From an uncultured Bryobacterales bacterium (GTDB lineage Bacteria; Acidobacteriota; Terriglobia; Bryobacterales; UBA6623), in assembly GCA_951813065.1 (NCBI GenBank), contig CATOTH010000002.1, positions 1 to 64,000 of the forward strand: a DNA stretch of 64,000 nucleotides. Reading direction: 5' to 3'. The notes below the pieces were generated by a model, which was not told where the DNA came from, ran no database searches, and saw nothing but the letters and a program-made list of their open reading frames with translations. The translations under genes and the position numbers were made by a program. This document shows positions 1 through 9,895 of this stretch, one piece after another; positions within the stretch are counted from its first letter, which is position 1; every line of letters begins with the position of its first letter.

Positions 1-381
1 CGCCCCGAAACCTGAATGCTTACCGGCAGGACGGACCATGCTCTCGCGGTGCCCGACATGGGAGTCCGGAAACCGGACGAAAATCGTAGGGTGCGCGGGA
101 ATCTCCCGGCCTGTCTCCTCGATGTGCGTGCGGTAGTTCAACCCGACGCAAAGAATGCGACCCGGATCGAGGATCGGAGGCAAGAAACTCACCCCGTCCA
201 CTGAGAAGTCGGGCCCCAGGCCCGCGACACGGTCACGCAATTCATCGACCGCGCCCGCCCGGACCACTGCAGACAGCGTTGGCCAGTGCTGACTCAATCG
301 AGAGCCCGCATCGACGATCCCGTCACCACTCAGCAGCCCGTAGCTCGCACGACCTTCTCGGCTGAAGGCGAGTAGCTTCAT
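1..381 (-). CDS. Fumarylacetoacetate hydrolase (FAH) family protein, N-terminal part
   Basis: Reading the minus strand from an ATG at 381 gives an open frame of 127 codons that runs off the left edge. It starts MKLLAFSREGRASYGLL and contains VGLNYRTHIEETG followed by PTIFVRFPDSHVGHRE. This is the family signature for the start of the FAH barrel (VGLNYxxHxxE then PxxFxK/R and a glycine-rich turn). Members cleave or decarboxylate acyl-pyruvates such as fumarylpyruvate or 5-oxopent-3-ene-tricarboxylate in aromatic catabolism. The metal-binding acidic residues lie in the missing C-terminal half, so the substrate cannot be assigned. Confidence 0.85.
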   Translation of the reverse strand, partial: MKLLAFSREGRASYGLLSGDGIVDAGSRLSQHWPTLSAVVRAGAVDELRDRVAGLGPDFSVDGVSFLPPILDPGRILCVGLNYRTHIEETGREIPAHPTIFVRFPDSHVGHRESMVRPAGKHSGFGA

Positions 382-420
382 ACTCTTCCATTAGAACCGC
401 TAGGGCGCGACCCGGCGGCG

Positions 421-737
421 AACCGTCCTGCCAATCGCGGGCGGCACATCTACCAGGGCAGCATGGAGGATCCGTTGGGAGTCGCAACCTGACAGTGAGC
501 GAGGTGGCGCACAAGATCGGCGTGTCGCGCGTCACGCTATCTCGCGTACTCAATCGGTGGGCAAGTATCTTGGTATCGCTGGCCCTGAAACTGGAAGCGG
601 TGGGATGGGGCACGGCCGATGCTTGGCTGAGGCGACAATCCCGGTACGGCTTGGCGCTCGAACCGAACCGCCTCGGGCAATGGCCCGGCGGGGCGACCTA
701 CCTGGAGGAGGCCAAGGTCGCGGTCGAGGCCGCCTGA
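421..737 (+). pseudogene. HigA-type addiction-module antitoxin, frameshifted remnant
   Basis: The second part (from about 494) encodes SEVAHKIGVSRVTLSRVLN followed by LALKLEAVGWGTADAWLRRQ, the helix-turn-helix and downstream helices of HigA antitoxins. The matching N-terminal piece, HIYQGSMEDPLGVAT, lies immediately upstream in another frame (445-489) and stops at a TGA at 490. A one- or two-base indel near 485-495 therefore breaks the gene. In the family an arginine- or glycine-rich 'NGR.GIS' segment follows LSRVLN; here it reads NRWASILVS, also degraded. No HigB toxin is visible upstream. Confidence 0.6.
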
Positions 738-1099
738 CGGCATTCCAGACTCTGCTTCCGAGCAAGCCGGGCGATTCCAGACGCCCAGTCCATCAGGCTC
801 TCCCTGCTTGAGTTGGCCCGAGTCAGCAATTTCAACGCGTGACGGATGGTGACTGGGACGGTGGCGACCAAGATCCTCGCCTGACCGGGAGCCCTCGGCT
901 CCAAGAGCCCCTGGGCTCGCGACAGTTCGCCTTGACACCCAGCGCGTGGCTTGTCAATCTCAATGCCTGCAAAGCGTGGTTCCGATCGCGTGGCACACGA
1001 ACCGGAGCGTCGCGTCAGGGCAACGCTTCCAAGCCGCGACTGGCACCTGCCTTCCGATTGCGGACCCAGCTTTTTCTCCACACCCAGGAATCCCCCAAA
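738..1099. other. Intergenic stretch, no gene seen
   Basis: A 362-base gap between the HigA remnant and the sulfatase. Open frames here lack family resemblance and are short. The sulfatase frame stays open back to 839, but residues upstream of the ATG at 1100 do not resemble a secreted N-terminus. I see no clear promoter. Confidence 0.5.
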
Positions 1100-2671
1100 A
1101 TGACCGCTCGACAGAAGCATCCCGCGCACCGTTCCGGACGCGCTCGAAACCTTACGCCTCGAGGATCCTTGGCGCGGAGAGCCGCGTTCGCCGCGGCCGC
1201 GGCGTCACTGGGGCTTGCCCTCGCACATGGCTGCGCGAGCGAACAGCCGGCAGTGGGCCGACCGAACATTCTCTTGATCGTCTCGGAGGACAACGGGCCG
1301 GAACTGGGGTCGTACGGCGATTTCTTTGCCCGAACTCCCATCCTAGACACGCTCGCGCGGGACGGCGTGCGGTTCCAGAACGCATACGTCCCGCAAGCCG
1401 GTTGCAGCCAATCTCGCGCAGCGTTCCTGACTGGGCTTCACCCTCACCAAAACGGCCAGATCGGCCTGGCGACGTGGCGGTTCGGGCTGTATCGCGATGA
1501 CACGCCCAATCTGGTCCGGAGCCTGAAGGCAGCAGGTTACAGGACAGGGATCATTGGAAAGCTCCACATCAATCCAGCCGAGGCCTTCCCGTTCGACTTT
1601 GCCGAAATCCCTAACTCCAACTTCCAGAGAAAGGAGATGGCCGCCTACTCCGAGGCAGCCAACACCTTCATCGGACAGTCCGACGAGCCTTTCTTCCTCT
1701 CGGTGAACTATCCAGACGCCCACCGTCCGTTCCTGCGACAGGTGGACGGTATTCCTGAGGATCCGCAGTCTCCGGACGATGTCGAGCCCTTGCCTTACAT
1801 GGGACTCGACTCTCCCACGCTGCGCCGGGATTCAGCGGACTATCACAACTCGATGACCCGGCTCGACAGCCTCATCGGCGACCTGCTTGCAACACTGCAA
1901 AACTCCGGGAAATCTCGCCAAACAATCGTCGTATATCTGGGTGATCACGGGGCGGACCTGTTGCGAGGGAAGCGAACCTGCTACGAAGGCGGCGTCCGCG
2001 TCCCGCTGATCGTCCGGTGGCCGGGACGGCAAGAGGCGGGCCAGGTGAGAGAAGAGCTCGTCTCGACCATCGATCTCGTGCCCACACTGCTTGAGGCAGC
2101 TAGCGCCGAGCCGATCCCCGGGCTGGCTGGTCGGTCGCTGGCACCGCTGGTCGCCGGGGAGTCACCTGGCTGGAGAGACCTCCTGTTCACCGAGTACCAT
2201 CTGCACTCGAACCATAACTACTTCCCCCAGCGGGCGGTTCGCAACAGCCGCTACAAGCTGATCTGGAATCTGCTGCCGAACGAACGGAATCCGGGCTATG
2301 ACTTCACTGTCGAGAAATTCATCGGCGAGGAGGAAATGGCGGAGGCCTTGCGACAAGCCAGTGAAGAGGTGCGCCGCGCATACGAACTGATGGCGAGCCC
2401 ACCGGAGTTCGAACTGTATGACCTGGAGCAGGATCCGTTCGAATTTCGGAATCTGGCTGCAGAGCCTGGTCACGAGGAGTCTCTGAGAGAGTTGAGAGGC
2501 AAACTGCTGCAGTGGCGGCAGGAGACGGCGGATCCGTTCCTGGACCCCTTGAACGTGACACGGCTTAAAGACGAAATCGAAGCGACCCGCAAGAACGGCC
2601 AGTACGAACGGCCCGACGGATGGAACTACCGCGAGTACCTTGCGCCGGCAGTCCCGCCGTGGGGCGGATGA
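1100..2671 (+). CDS. Lipoprotein sulfatase, N-sulfoglucosamine sulfohydrolase-like
   Basis: Predicted exported sulfatase of about 523 residues in the alkaline-phosphatase superfamily, hydrolysing sulfate esters or N-sulfates of sulfated glycans. From the ATG at 1100 the protein opens with basic residues, a hydrophobic stretch and AHGC (Cys45), which fits a lipoprotein signal, though the lipobox is not canonical. RPNILLIVSEDNGPELGSYG carries the first metal ligands. The formylglycine motif is GCSQSRAAFLTG (Cys102); the usual Pro or Ala two residues after Cys is Gln here. HPHQNGQIGL after it resembles heparan N-sulfatases. YLGDHGAD gives further metal ligands. The ORF is open back to 839, but 1100 gives the signal peptide. 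It converges on a TonB receptor gene 50 bases away, suggesting a shared glycan substrate. Confidence 0.9.
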   Translation: MTARQKHPAHRSGRARNLTPRGSLARRAAFAAAAASLGLALAHGCASEQPAVGRPNILLIVSEDNGPELGSYGDFFARTPILDTLARDGVRFQNAYVPQAGCSQSRAAFLTGLHPHQNGQIGLATWRFGLYRDDTPNLVRSLKAAGYRTGIIGKLHINPAEAFPFDFAEIPNSNFQRKEMAAYSEAANTFIGQSDEPFFLSVNYPDAHRPFLRQVDGIPEDPQSPDDVEPLPYMGLDSPTLRRDSADYHNSMTRLDSLIGDLLATLQNSGKSRQTIVVYLGDHGADLLRGKRTCYEGGVRVPLIVRWPGRQEAGQVREELVSTIDLVPTLLEAASAEPIPGLAGRSLAPLVAGESPGWRDLLFTEYHLHSNHNYFPQRAVRNSRYKLIWNLLPNERNPGYDFTVEKFIGEEEMAEALRQASEEVRRAYELMASPPEFELYDLEQDPFEFRNLAAEPGHEESLRELRGKLLQWRQETADPFLDPLNVTRLKDEIEATRKNGQYERPDGWNYREYLAPAVPPWGG

Positions 2672-2720
2672 GGTGCAGCCCCAGGATCTGGACGGCGACG
2701 CGGAGCACGCCCAGACCTAG

Positions 2721-5700
2721 CTAGAACGTCAGGCGGAGACTGAACTGGAACTGCCTCGGATCGAATGCCGATGCGAAGGAGAAGGGTTCGGTCACCGGAC
2801 CGCGCCGGCCGACAAGTTTCTCGGGCAGATCTTCGATGGAGACATTCCCGACCACGCCGTTCACACCCCTGAAGTTCGTACGATTCAAGACGTTGAATGC
2901 CTCGCCAATGAATTGGAAGCTTACCCCTTCACGCAGAGTAAACGACCGTGCCAGGCGCATGTCGAATCCAAAGTAGCTCGGGCCCGTACCGACATTGCGC
3001 CCGAGGCCCCACGGGCGATGGGTGTCGGTGTGACGGTCACCGATTGTGTCGACACCCGCGTTGAGGTTGAAAGGGGCTCCGGACCGAGCAATCACGATCC
3101 CGGAAACGGTGAGGTCAGCCAGCAGGTTGCGTCCGAAATTCCTCCCGTTTGAGGCCTTCCACGGAGACTGCGCCACCGCGTGCGCAACAAACCGATGCCC
3201 GCGGTGATAGTCCGAGAGGGCGAGTTCATTGCGGGCGTCCCATTGAAGATGTGGCTCGAATGCCGAGTTGTAGTCGGTGTTCTCGTCGATCGACTTGCTC
3301 CAGGTGTGGTGCGCGGACAAGGTGAAGCCCCGTGAAAACCTCCTCTTGAGCTGCACGATCATGGCGTGATAGTACGATCTGGCCCAGCTACCGTAGACGT
3401 TGTCCTGGAGCATGAGAGGGTTCCGAAAGCCCACGATCGGCCTGCCCGCTTCATTGGTCCCAGCCTGGAAGACGTTCACGTCAAGGGGTCGAATGATGTG
3501 GAGGCCACGGTTGTAGTTGTAGCCGACTGACAACGCGTAGCCAGCGATTTGTCGCTGGACTTCGAGACTTCCCTGCTGGGAATATGCGTTCACCGCGTCC
3601 TCGGCGAGCCGGAATCCGACGCGGAGCGGATAGCCCGGACCGGCATCGATGCCGTGGATCAGCAGGTCCTCCGTGCGAATCTCTCGCTGGCCGATGATCC
3701 CCCTCGCCCGCAAGGTTTGATAGATCTCCGCGGAGGTCACGGGCTGGTCTGTCAAAGTGCTGCGAATTCCCGACAGCCCGGTCAGCGGTACGAATACCTG
3801 GAAGATCTGCTGCTTTTCGCCGAGCAGGTCGTTGATATATGAAATCTGGCCCTCGATTCGGGCATAGAAGAGCCCGTAGCCGCCACGCAAAACCGTCTTC
3901 GGACCAGGACTCCAGGCAAACCCGGCTCGCGGTGCCAGATTGTTGTTGTCGCGCGGAAACCGAGTCTTGTACTCGAGTTCGTGACGCACCCCCAAGGTCA
4001 GCAAGAGCTTGGGGCTGATCCGGATCGCGTCCTCGAAATAGTAGTTCGTGCGATTCGTCCAGCCCAGCCAGTACGGATTGCCAAATCCCTGCTGGTATAC
4101 GGTCGGAAGCCCCAGGGCGTACGCCTGCAAGGCCGAAATCGGCGTGTCTACAGCACTCGCTAGCGGACCCAGACCCGCACCTGCGAGAGCGCCCTTGATC
4201 AGCCGAGATGTTCCGCTTCCGGCAGCGTCGTCGATGATGTTGGCAAGAGGCACCGCCTCGCCGAAGATAAATCGACCGCTGAGGAAAGTCTCGGACCGCA
4301 CCCAGTTGCGGACCGGGTTGATATCCGCCCCGAACTTCAGCGTCTGCCGTCCAGTGACACGAATAAAGTTCTGACGCACTTGGTAGACACGCTCGACACC
4401 GCGGACAGGAAGGAAGAAGTCCCTGCCGAAGTTGCCGAATCCAGCGATATCAATCGACGGGCCGTTGGGGTCGTAGGGTGTTGAACCGGAATCGTGATAG
4501 GAGAAGCCCAGCCGCGTCTCGCTGACCCACCTAGGGCTGATGACGAACGTGTCACCGAACGCAAGGGAGGATTCGTCGAGACTCCGGAAAGAGCCGCGGT
4601 TGCGCGCGCTCAACTCGCCGAAAGACGTGTTGTCGCTTTCCAGTCCAGTCCAGTTCCCGCGAAGAAACACGTTGTGACCATCGCGCAGGGTGTGGTCCAA
4701 CCGCGTCAGGACCTGCTGCCGTTCTTCCGAGAAAGGGAAGACGCCGCTGTTTTCCTCGAAGAGAGGAAGGACGTCAGGATAGTTGGCCGGTACCAGCGCC
4801 GCGGCAAGCTGACCCACGAGTGGTCGTAGCGGGGGCGGCCCGGCAGCGCCTAGGACATTGACTAGATCTTGCTGGGACTCCGTCAAGGAAGTCAGGAATG
4901 ACCGGTCAGAAAGCAGCGGAATGATCTGGGACTCATGTCGGTCCAGCCGTTCGTAGGTGACCGAGTAGAACGTCTGGTTGCGTTCGATCGGACCCCCAAT
5001 CGAAGCTCCGCTCTGCGCTCTGGTGTACGCGCCCTTGCCCGGATCGAAATAGTTCCTGGCCTGGAAACGGCGATTGCGCACGAGGCCAAATAGGGATCCG
5101 TGAACCTCATTCGTGCCGCTCCTCGTCACGATGTTGATCGCGCCGCCAGGAGCCCCGCCCTGCTCGGTTGAGAACGAGTTTCTGTTGACCTGAAACTCGT
5201 ACACGGCCTCCTGACTGATCCGGGATCGCACGCCTCCCACGATCGAGACGTTGTCCAGGCCGTCGATCATGAACGTATTGCCGCGTCCGTTCGTGCCGCC
5301 GATGCCAAGTCCGGAGCTACCCGTTGTGGGAATGCGGCGATCCGTCGCGTTGGCGACATAGGCCGTGTTCACCACTCCTGGCGTCAGCAGTCCGAGGGAG
5401 AGGTAGTCCCTGCGATTGATGGGAAGATTCTGGATGCGCACCGAGTCGATGTGGTCCGCCTGCTGCACCCGATGGGGCTCTATTGCCGACCGCGCCGATT
5501 CCCCGGACACGACGACGCTTTCCTCTGCCGCAGCCACGGCAAGCCGGGGAGAGACCGTGGCCGTCTCCCCGACTCCGACCTCAAGTCCCTCGACTGTGAG
5601 GGCAGCGAAATTCGATGCCTGGAAGGTCAGAGAGTACTTCCCGGGATCGACGTATCGGAACGCGAATTCGCCGGTTTCGCCTGTCTCAGATTCCCTTTGA

Positions 5701-5891
5701 ATGGCGCGGTTTTCGTCGACAGCAGTGACGATGACTCCCGGAATGACTGCCCCTGTCTCGTCATAGACGACACCCCCAATACTCCCCGTGTCGGTCTGCC
5801 CGCTGAGCGCCGCGCAACAGGCGATCCCGGCAGCCAGAAGGAATACAATCCGGCCCGCCTCCGAAGAATGGAAGTGAAGGCCAAAAGACAC
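2721..5891 (-). CDS. TonB-dependent receptor, Oar-like, with carboxypeptidase-regulatory domain (copy A)
   Basis: Large outer-membrane transporter of about 1056 residues. A signal peptide (IVFLLAAGIACCAALSG) precedes a CarboxypepD_reg domain (TGSIGGVVYDETGAVIPG), a plug with INRRDYLSLGLLTPGV and GGTNGRGNTFMIDGLDNVS, and a long beta-barrel ending FQFSLRLTF with a terminal aromatic. The frame is open to 6098, but the first 69 residues look random; a GTG at 5891 preceded by AAGGGGAA gives a proper signal peptide, so I start there. It is a close paralogue of the receptor at 23731-26916, sharing long identical blocks in plug and barrel. Substrate is unknown; the convergent sulfatase suggests sulfated oligosaccharides. 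Confidence 0.9.
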   Translation of the reverse strand: MSFGLHFHSSEAGRIVFLLAAGIACCAALSGQTDTGSIGGVVYDETGAVIPGVIVTAVDENRAIQRESETGETGEFAFRYVDPGKYSLTFQASNFAALTVEGLEVGVGETATVSPRLAVAAAEESVVVSGESARSAIEPHRVQQADHIDSVRIQNLPINRRDYLSLGLLTPGVVNTAYVANATDRRIPTTGSSGLGIGGTNGRGNTFMIDGLDNVSIVGGVRSRISQEAVYEFQVNRNSFSTEQGGAPGGAINIVTRSGTNEVHGSLFGLVRNRRFQARNYFDPGKGAYTRAQSGASIGGPIERNQTFYSVTYERLDRHESQIIPLLSDRSFLTSLTESQQDLVNVLGAAGPPPLRPLVGQLAAALVPANYPDVLPLFEENSGVFPFSEERQQVLTRLDHTLRDGHNVFLRGNWTGLESDNTSFGELSARNRGSFRSLDESSLAFGDTFVISPRWVSETRLGFSYHDSGSTPYDPNGPSIDIAGFGNFGRDFFLPVRGVERVYQVRQNFIRVTGRQTLKFGADINPVRNWVRSETFLSGRFIFGEAVPLANIIDDAAGSGTSRLIKGALAGAGLGPLASAVDTPISALQAYALGLPTVYQQGFGNPYWLGWTNRTNYYFEDAIRISPKLLLTLGVRHELEYKTRFPRDNNNLAPRAGFAWSPGPKTVLRGGYGLFYARIEGQISYINDLLGEKQQIFQVFVPLTGLSGIRSTLTDQPVTSAEIYQTLRARGIIGQREIRTEDLLIHGIDAGPGYPLRVGFRLAEDAVNAYSQQGSLEVQRQIAGYALSVGYNYNRGLHIIRPLDVNVFQAGTNEAGRPIVGFRNPLMLQDNVYGSWARSYYHAMIVQLKRRFSRGFTLSAHHTWSKSIDENTDYNSAFEPHLQWDARNELALSDYHRGHRFVAHAVAQSPWKASNGRNFGRNLLADLTVSGIVIARSGAPFNLNAGVDTIGDRHTDTHRPWGLGRNVGTGPSYFGFDMRLARSFTLREGVSFQFIGEAFNVLNRTNFRGVNGVVGNVSIEDLPEKLVGRRGPVTEPFSFASAFDPRQFQFSLRLTF

Positions 5892-6232
5892 GGCCGTTCC
5901 CCTTCCGCCGCTGCTCGGATTGTACCAGCGAGCTGCGAGCACACTCCTGGCGTCATTGAAGAGCCCTCTCGCGACCCTCCCGTGCCAATAGTGAAGGACC
6001 GAGTGGCCGGTCAGGAATATCTCGCTGTGCACAATGAGGATCCCAAGCCCTTCATATGGCGCAAGACCGCCGACCAGATCTTGGAATCCGTCAAGCATAG
6101 CTGTGAACTCATTTCTGAGACGGGAAGCTAGTCGCCCTTGGAATCAACCCCTGCATTGAAGTCTTGAGACGACTTGGACTCCATGTGGAGTCGCGTCGCC
6201 TGCAACCCTCCCGGTTGGCACCGGCCAACGCG
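5892..6232. other. Intergenic region between two TonB receptor genes
   Basis: 341 bases upstream of receptor copy A and downstream of the 6233-9175 receptor. It contains a perfect 16-base inverted repeat at 6177-6192 (GACTCCATGTGGAGTC), about 40 bases past the stop of the upstream receptor gene, which could be a weak terminator or a processing site. No convincing -35/-10 pair seen. Confidence 0.4.
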
Positions 6233-9175
6233 TCAGAACTGGAAACGGACGCCAAGCTTCATGGCAATCGGATCGAGCGCGGCGATTACCCGCTCCTCGT
6301 CCCCGGTTCGGAGGGAGAAGTTCGTGACTGCGTTCGAGTTGAAGACGTTGTAGAGGTCAATCATCACGGTGAGCCTGTTCTTGCTCTCGGTGCCGAAGGC
6401 GAACTCCTTGTCCAGGCGGATGTCGGCTATTGTCACGTTCTCGGAGCGGTTCTTGGCCAAGTCGGTAAGAAAGATCGGCTGGTTTGTTCCTGTACCCGGG
6501 ATGTCTACCCTCTGGATCAGAGCGTATGGCCAGCCACTCTGATGACGCACATTTGCTGACAGGCCGACATCGTGTGGCAGCGTGTAGCGAGCGAGCAGGC
6601 GGCCGCCCCAGTTGGTCGTCTCCTGCCGGGCATCCACATCGAGGCTGTGATTCTGCCAGATCCGCCCATGCCCCCCCGAGCCGACGACCAGCGGGTCGGC
6701 AAATAGCGGGTTGCGCGATTCGCCGGCAGCGGAGCGGAACTCGTCACGCCACTGGTAGTCGAAGCTGGCCTGCAGCAGGAAGCCACCGGTGAAGCGCCGG
6801 TTCGTCGCCAGCTGGACCGTGTCGTAGCTGGACTCCATGCCGGGAAAGGTGGCAATCCGGTTGTCGACGATTCCTGCGACGTCGTCCGGTACCCGCTGGA
6901 CGTTCAGTGGTATGCCGGTGAGCGTGTTGAGCGGACAATCCCAGTCGAGGTCGTCCGAGCACGCGATGCCGCGTCCGGAGAACAACGCGGTCTGCTGCGG
7001 ACTGTTCCAGATGCCGCTGTCGCCGTTCAAATCCTTGCGCACGTAAGAAACGCGGATGGAGGTGTCCGCGACCAGTTCGTGCTCCAGCGAGACGTTGATT
7101 TCGTCGACATACTCCATTGACAGCGCGGGGTCAACCGGCGTTCCTTCAGAGCCGAGTTCCATGCCCGTGCCGCCCTGCTCGTCCAGCTTGGCACCCAACT
7201 CGCCCGGTCCGTCGTAGATCCCGTTGGCGTTCGGATCGAGAAAGGTGTACCGGACCCATGCCGTGCTCGCCGGATTGGCGTTCGAGTGAGAGTCGGCCAG
7301 ATTGAGGTAGTAGCGGCCGAAGTGCCCCTTGACCACGGTGCCCTGCCCCGGAGCGAATGCCACGCCCAATCGTGGTGCCCAGGTGTTCCAGACGACATTC
7401 GTCCGGCCCGAGACGGTGCCGCTGGGGAAGAAGTCGACGAGGAAGGGGCTGGATTCTGCGTCAAGAAAGTAGGTGCGCTGCTGCTCGAAGCGCACACCCA
7501 GGTTCAGCGACAGCCAGCTTACCGGCCGCCACGTGTCCTGGAAGAATGCCGCATGATGCCGGTTGCGATCATCGGACGCGATTTCCCCCTCGGACGGCAT
7601 GCTGAAGAGCATGATCCGGTCCACGTTGAAGGGGCGTGCGTTCGCGCTGTCGTCCAGGTAGCGGATGTGCCCGGAATTGGCGTTCGAGCCGAAGCGGCTG
7701 CTGTCGATCAAGAACTCGTAGCCGAACTTGAAATCGTGACTGCCGCCGAATTCCGGCACGTAGTGGTTCATGCTCACGGTGACCTGCGGTTTCCAGCGGA
7801 CGAACGTGAATGGCGGCGAGCCATTGGCGCCAGGGAACCAGCCGGCGCCGCTCAGTCGACCGGTCGCAGTGTCCAGGCGAGGCGGCAGCTGCTCTGGATC
7901 GACCTGAGGCACCATGGGCCAGCCGAACCCAAAATGCTTGACCGCAGCGGTCATGAACGTGCGGTAATTCCAGACTCTCTGCCACTCCATCTTGTGCGCC
8001 CAGCTCCAGCTCGCCTGCGCCAGGACCGAGTCGGGACCGACATCCGTAGACAGGCCGCGCTTCGGTTTCTCCTTCAACCCCCACTGCGTGTAGCCGATCA
8101 ACCGGTCCCGATCGGTCAGACGCACCGTCACCTTGCCACCGAAGCCATCGAAATCGCCCAGGTCGGTGGCCACGGATCGGTCTACCCCGGACACCGCCTT
8201 GTTAATGCGAAAGTGGTTGTAGAACGCGTAGAACCAGGCGCGGTCGCGCACGATCGGCCCACCAATATCGGCGTGGGTCTCGAAGAACAGCAGGTTCGGG
8301 TTGCCGGTGTAGCCGCGATCCTCCAAGGCGGCGTCGGCGTTGTCACCCACGAAACTCTCGTGCTCGTAGTCGCCGTGGACCATGCCGTGGAAATCGTTAC
8401 CGCCGCTCTTCATGGTCATGATGACGAGCGAGCCGGGAGCAGTCATCTCCACATCAGCGCCGGCCGCCGTGGTCGTGAACTCCTCGATGGAATAGTAGTC
8501 GAAGTAGAACCCGGTGCCTCCGCTGCCCTCGGTGGTGTCCACTCCGTCGGCGAGAATCCGATTCTGGTTCCGCACGCCGAAGCTCTCGTAGCCGGTCTGC
8601 TGGCTCTTGTGCGAACCCCCAACGTCGAAGCCGCGCATGCGGACCCCTGCCGTCTGCGCGAGTACGGACCACACATCGGTGGCTGACGGCACTTGCTGCA
8701 GTTCCGCCACGCCGAAGTCATTGACCAGCGCCGTGGTCTTGATGTCGACCACGGGAGCGGCACCTGAGACCGTGATCGTCTCTTCCACGGCAGCCAACTC
8801 GAGGACCGCGTCAATCCGGATCACCCGGTTCCCTTCCACAATGACGCCCTCACGAACAACCGTCCGAAATCCCGGAGACTCGAACGTGAGGTCATAGGAT
8901 CCCCGACTGAGGGCCCGGAACCGGTACGACCCGTCGACAAGAGTGGCTGCAGCCAGCGGGGCGATGAGCGCTTCCCCGCCAACCCTGACCGTGGCCCCGG
9001 GCACGGGAAAACCCTGAAGGTCGACGACGTCGCCCTCAATCGTGCCTGACGTTTGGGCAGCTACCGGAGCGGCCGCTGCCAGCAGCAGGGCGGCGCACCA
9101 GAGGCAGATCCGGATCCTCGTGTCCTGCAAAGGATTCCTCTTCCGTCCAATGGATCTCTCGTCAATCATCGGCAT
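6233..9175 (-). CDS. TonB-dependent receptor with carboxypeptidase-regulatory domain (copy B, divergent)
   Basis: 980-residue outer-membrane receptor. The N-terminus has a signal peptide (LWCAALLLAAAAPVAAQ), then a CarboxypepD_reg domain (GTIEGDVVDLQGFPVPGATV) and EETITVSGAAPVVD leading into the plug. SFGVRNQNRILADGVDTTE occupies the position of the plug DG motif. The barrel ends MKLGVRFQF with a terminal Phe. It is clearly a different subfamily from the neighbouring 2721-5891 receptor despite the same orientation. Start at the ATG at 9175 is the first in frame; ATG codons two residues later are equally possible. Substrate unknown. Confidence 0.88.
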   Translation of the reverse strand: MPMIDERSIGRKRNPLQDTRIRICLWCAALLLAAAAPVAAQTSGTIEGDVVDLQGFPVPGATVRVGGEALIAPLAAATLVDGSYRFRALSRGSYDLTFESPGFRTVVREGVIVEGNRVIRIDAVLELAAVEETITVSGAAPVVDIKTTALVNDFGVAELQQVPSATDVWSVLAQTAGVRMRGFDVGGSHKSQQTGYESFGVRNQNRILADGVDTTEGSGGTGFYFDYYSIEEFTTTAAGADVEMTAPGSLVIMTMKSGGNDFHGMVHGDYEHESFVGDNADAALEDRGYTGNPNLLFFETHADIGGPIVRDRAWFYAFYNHFRINKAVSGVDRSVATDLGDFDGFGGKVTVRLTDRDRLIGYTQWGLKEKPKRGLSTDVGPDSVLAQASWSWAHKMEWQRVWNYRTFMTAAVKHFGFGWPMVPQVDPEQLPPRLDTATGRLSGAGWFPGANGSPPFTFVRWKPQVTVSMNHYVPEFGGSHDFKFGYEFLIDSSRFGSNANSGHIRYLDDSANARPFNVDRIMLFSMPSEGEIASDDRNRHHAAFFQDTWRPVSWLSLNLGVRFEQQRTYFLDAESSPFLVDFFPSGTVSGRTNVVWNTWAPRLGVAFAPGQGTVVKGHFGRYYLNLADSHSNANPASTAWVRYTFLDPNANGIYDGPGELGAKLDEQGGTGMELGSEGTPVDPALSMEYVDEINVSLEHELVADTSIRVSYVRKDLNGDSGIWNSPQQTALFSGRGIACSDDLDWDCPLNTLTGIPLNVQRVPDDVAGIVDNRIATFPGMESSYDTVQLATNRRFTGGFLLQASFDYQWRDEFRSAAGESRNPLFADPLVVGSGGHGRIWQNHSLDVDARQETTNWGGRLLARYTLPHDVGLSANVRHQSGWPYALIQRVDIPGTGTNQPIFLTDLAKNRSENVTIADIRLDKEFAFGTESKNRLTVMIDLYNVFNSNAVTNFSLRTGDEERVIAALDPIAMKLGVRFQF

Positions 9176-9607
9176 TCATGGTGAAATCGAAACGTTCGCT
9201 CAACAATGCTTTCGTGGGCGCGAGTTATCCAGGGCGCCGCCGCGAAAGCGGCGCACCTCCGACCTCGACATAAGAATTCATCAACGTGCTGGAGACGCTG
9301 GCTCGACCTGGGCAAGAAGACCGGACCAGCCGGGACCACCGCCGCGGCGAACGTGCAACTGTCAATCTAGCTGCCCACCACCTCTTGTGCAGCGTACCGT
9401 ATACGCTCCGGATGCTGCCAAGAACCAGGCTCCGCCTCGATTACCCTGCGATTAAAGGGTTTGCTCGGCGGCACAGGCCAGGGGTTTCGTGGATGGAGAT
9501 CCCGGCAGGACTGGGTGCGGCCTCTCCGCGGCGGTCGCCACCGTTGCAAAGCTGCGTGCGCCGGGGTGGTGTTGCCAAAATGCACACAATGTCCGATGGT
9601 TCGACAT
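9176..9607. other. Intergenic region between divergent genes
   Basis: 432 bases between the start of receptor copy B (minus) and the BrnT-type toxin gene (plus). It contains a short GC hairpin near 9233-9253 (GCGCCGC with GCGGCGC). I found no coding sequence that resembles a known family, nor a confident promoter. Confidence 0.4.
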
Positions 9608-9895
9608 ATGGGCGTCAGTTTCGACTGGAGCACGGAGAAGAATCAACAACGCATTGAGCAACGATGGATCTCATTCGAGAGCGTCGTCTCCGCCATAGAG
9701 GAAGGCGGCTTGGTTGACGTGCTGGGGCACCCAAATCAGGATCGCTACCGCGGGCAGAGGATCTACATCGTGAAGGTCGGCGAGCATGTTTGCGTGGTGC
9801 CTTTCGTGGTGCAGGCTGACGGCACACGGTTTCTGAAGACGATCATTCCCAGCCGGAAGGCAACGAGAGCGTACCCAAGGAGGCAGCCATCGTGA
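9608..9895 (+). CDS. BrnT family toxin (DUF497)
   Basis: 95-residue protein from the ATG at 9608. It shows the DUF497 pattern: FDWSTEKNQQRIEQRWISFE near the N-terminus, VLGHPNQDRYRGQRIYIV in the middle and FLKTIIPSRKATRAY at the end. BrnT proteins are RelE-fold ribonucleases that stop translation when not bound by BrnA. The stop overlaps the next start by four bases (GTGA), the typical toxin-first layout of brnTA. The frame is open further upstream to 9461, but that part has no family match. Confidence 0.85.
   Translation: MGVSFDWSTEKNQQRIEQRWISFESVVSAIEEGGLVDVLGHPNQDRYRGQRIYIVKVGEHVCVVPFVVQADGTRFLKTIIPSRKATRAYPRRQPS

Noticed and set aside
7286..8686. A 466-codon open frame on the plus strand
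   Set aside because: It is the shadow of the TonB receptor on the minus strand; composition (repeated VEV, HRV) has no family match and the receptor frame is unmistakable.
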